Assembly (NCBI RefSeq): GCF_963678635.1
Contig: NC_087065.1
Span: 59,918,754-59,982,753 of the forward strand
Source of the DNA: Symsagittifera roscoffensis
Lineage: Eukaryota; Xenacoelomorpha; Acoela; Convolutidae
Direction of reading: 5' to 3'
Length of the DNA: 64,000 nt
In this document: positions 60,701 through 63,700 of the stretch, in pieces
How positions within the stretch are numbered: the stretch's first letter is position 1
Layout of the letters: each line of letters opens with the position of its first letter
The notes under the pieces: model-generated
Seen by the model: the letters and a program-made list of their open reading frames with translations, nothing else
Told to the model about the DNA's origin: nothing
Databases searched by the model: none
Position numbers and translations under genes: made by a program

Positions 60701-63700
60701 AGGTTTCGCGTTTGATCTCCGCAAGGAAGGCACGTTTTATTGTTATGGTGGAAATTATCAAAAGTTATTTAGTAAAATAGTTCTCTTTTGCAGCCATCTT
60801 CACTGGCTACTTGCAGTTTGACGGACGCACTGGCAACGAGAGCGACTCAGACAGCGACTTGGACGAGTACTTCGATGCCGCACAGGCAGACGCCAAGCAA
60901 GCACCAAGTGCACTAGACGTAAGATAGTAAAAGCTCCCGGGTGCACCGGTAAATAAGTCGACATGACATTAAGACGACAAATGAGAGCTATGACATGTAA
61001 ACTGAACTGTTCGAATTGAAGCAATTTGTATATCTCAGAAGTACACTTGAAGAGTTTGCGTGTGCTGTCGCCTTAAAATCCCACGAACGGTTGTTGTCAT
61101 CTTAACATTTGTCGGACAGCAAGCTCCCGTTTTCTAGAGTAAGCCAGAAGTTATTAACCCGTGAATAACCAAATAGAACCTGGTCCATTTTGCAGCATGG
61201 TGATTTTAATCTCACACTTATGGCGCTTTTTTCATCTTGACTCAAGTTTAATTATTTTTTCGAGTATTTTGCTCTGGATTCAGCGAAACTTAAAAGCTCT
61301 TGGACGAAGTTATCATCCTCCCCCCCCCCCCCCCAAAGTTGTTTGGGGGGGGGGGGTATTATCTTGGTTCTAAGTTAGGAATTTTCAGCCAATCAGAATC
61401 GAGCATTTTACTACATGTAGCGCTTAGCAAATTTAATGCGAATTAAATGCTGGGGTGGAAGATATTAACTTGGTCTATCTGGGGGAGGATGTTAACTTGG
61501 TCCAAGCTCTTTTTCAGAAACACTATTCAGATAGTGCTGGTAGCAATACCGTGTTTTGAAGAGCTTCTTTTGTTTCAGTATGCCTATGGAGCCTTGGTTG
61601 CTGGAGCAGAAACAGCATTAAAGCGACATTCTCGCCAGTCATCCACCGATAGCCAGTTCTTCGGTTAGACCTGTATATTTACTCTGCTATCTTGTTTAAA
61701 ATTATGGGGAGTTTTAGAAAAAGCCATATTCAATTTGGTTATAATGCTTATTCTCAATTGACAATTCTTCCAGTAAGTGTGAACGATACACGAAAACTAA
61801 AATGAATGCAGAAATCACCGAAATCAAAGTCCATGTGATAGTCGAAATGTCTTTTGAAGTTTCAAGAGAGCTCAACATTTCTTAGGTTCTGTGATCAACT
61901 CTATGAACGGGCTCTCGAATAGCGGAGGCGTGGGGAGTTCCAGGAAGCACCGGAAGAGTAGAAGCAGCATGGTCGGCAGCAGACCTAGTTCATTCCACAG
62001 CATGTCTAGGGATCCAACAGTCGAAGACTTTTCTCAGCTCCAAGGTCCTCGATCTCAAAATTAACATCGAAGTTGTTGGGTTATCTAAAGAGTTTCGATT
62101 TCCAGCATTAACTATAAAACTAAACGAGAAAAAGGCAACCGAAGTAGCTTTCTGAGTGTTAAATTACTTCAGATCAAAAAATATTATATTAAAATAAGGT
62201 TTTAAACATTGTCGATGATGAGATATTCACAAAATTGATCATTTGTTTTCAGATGAACTGAAAAACAAAGCAGAAGGTTTAATGAGCCGACAAGCTGCAC
62301 ACTCTCATTCATTCGCACGAAGGTCAACCAGGCCGATGAGTCTCAACATTAGAAATTCCGCCACGGCAGAAGACATGATTTTGGAGGACCGAGAGAGTCC
62401 CACCTCGGATTACAACACGTGTTTCGACGAGGGGGAGGCATTGCATCGGGGAATTTCAGCGTCGACTACTTTTCCCACTACTATCTTGGAGAGTGACGAA
62501 TTGGCAGCGGCAGATGAAGGTTAGTGTATTTCAAAGTTTCGTCTATTTCTTTTTTCGAAATCCAGTTCCATAGTTCTGCTTAACAGTATTGTTTGGTTGT
62601 TTTGATAAAATAAGCACAAAAAAAATTGATTTTTATCGTTTTTATTTCCGTAGGTATTTTAATTGAATTATTTGTCAAATATGATGATTTTTACCCCTCG
62701 CTGCTCATTTTCATTATCAGCCACTTTAAACATGTTAAATTTCAAGTCAATATTTTTAGGCGATTTAAACTAAATATTTTACCAGCATTTACTTTATTGC
62801 TTGCAATGACTTTAAAAAAATGGCTGGCGTTAATTTGACATGTAAAACTGGAGTTGCGATGACTTTTGCATCATTTGCAGCAATCATACTAGATGACTAT
62901 GATGTGATTGAGTCTCCCAGCGCTAACAAATTCACTAATAATCAGTATCAGTTCAGGAGAACCGGTGAGTCATCGTATGTTGTATCATCGGAGTAATCAG
63001 TGGATCCCAAAATATAACCTATAGGTTATGTGTCATAACCTGTGTCAAAATATAACTAGTCATAACCAGCTTACCCACTTCATAATCATAATCGAGTCAC
63101 CTGCAAATCATAATCGTGTCACCCGCTTGATCAATTCCGCCTCCAGTGCTTACAGAATGCGCTTCTACTAAACATCAGCCGTTGGCTGCATCATCTCAGA
63201 CTAAAACAGAGCTTCATATAAGTTCCACTTTAACTAACCAACAGTCTAATTATTTTTCAAGTTAAGTTGAACTAACGAGGCAGTCAAGTTCGTTAAAGCA
63301 TATGCTTGGATTATTTTAAAAAGTGAGTCCCTTGCTTCCAGCTCTACTTTTTCAGAACGCATGATTTCAACAGTACTTTCCGAGCTTTCTTTTAATCAGT
63401 TATTAGAGTTGTCAACATCCTAGCTGGAATAATCTTCATCCAAACAGATAATTAGCAAAATCAAAAGTAGTATAAATTGGTACCAAATGGGCGCCGTCAA
63501 AATTAGTATGTATTGGTACTAAAAGCTCCTATAGAAAAAGGGTTGTTCGGCCAAAATTGAATGGCTTCAAATGTTTCTCGTTCAGTGTTTCTCGTTCTAT
63601 TACGAATCATTAGACAAAATCCTATCAGCCCGAAGGACGGAATAGCAGCCTACCAGAAATCCTCATTCAAAAAATCGAAAAAAAAATTAGCGTGAAAATC

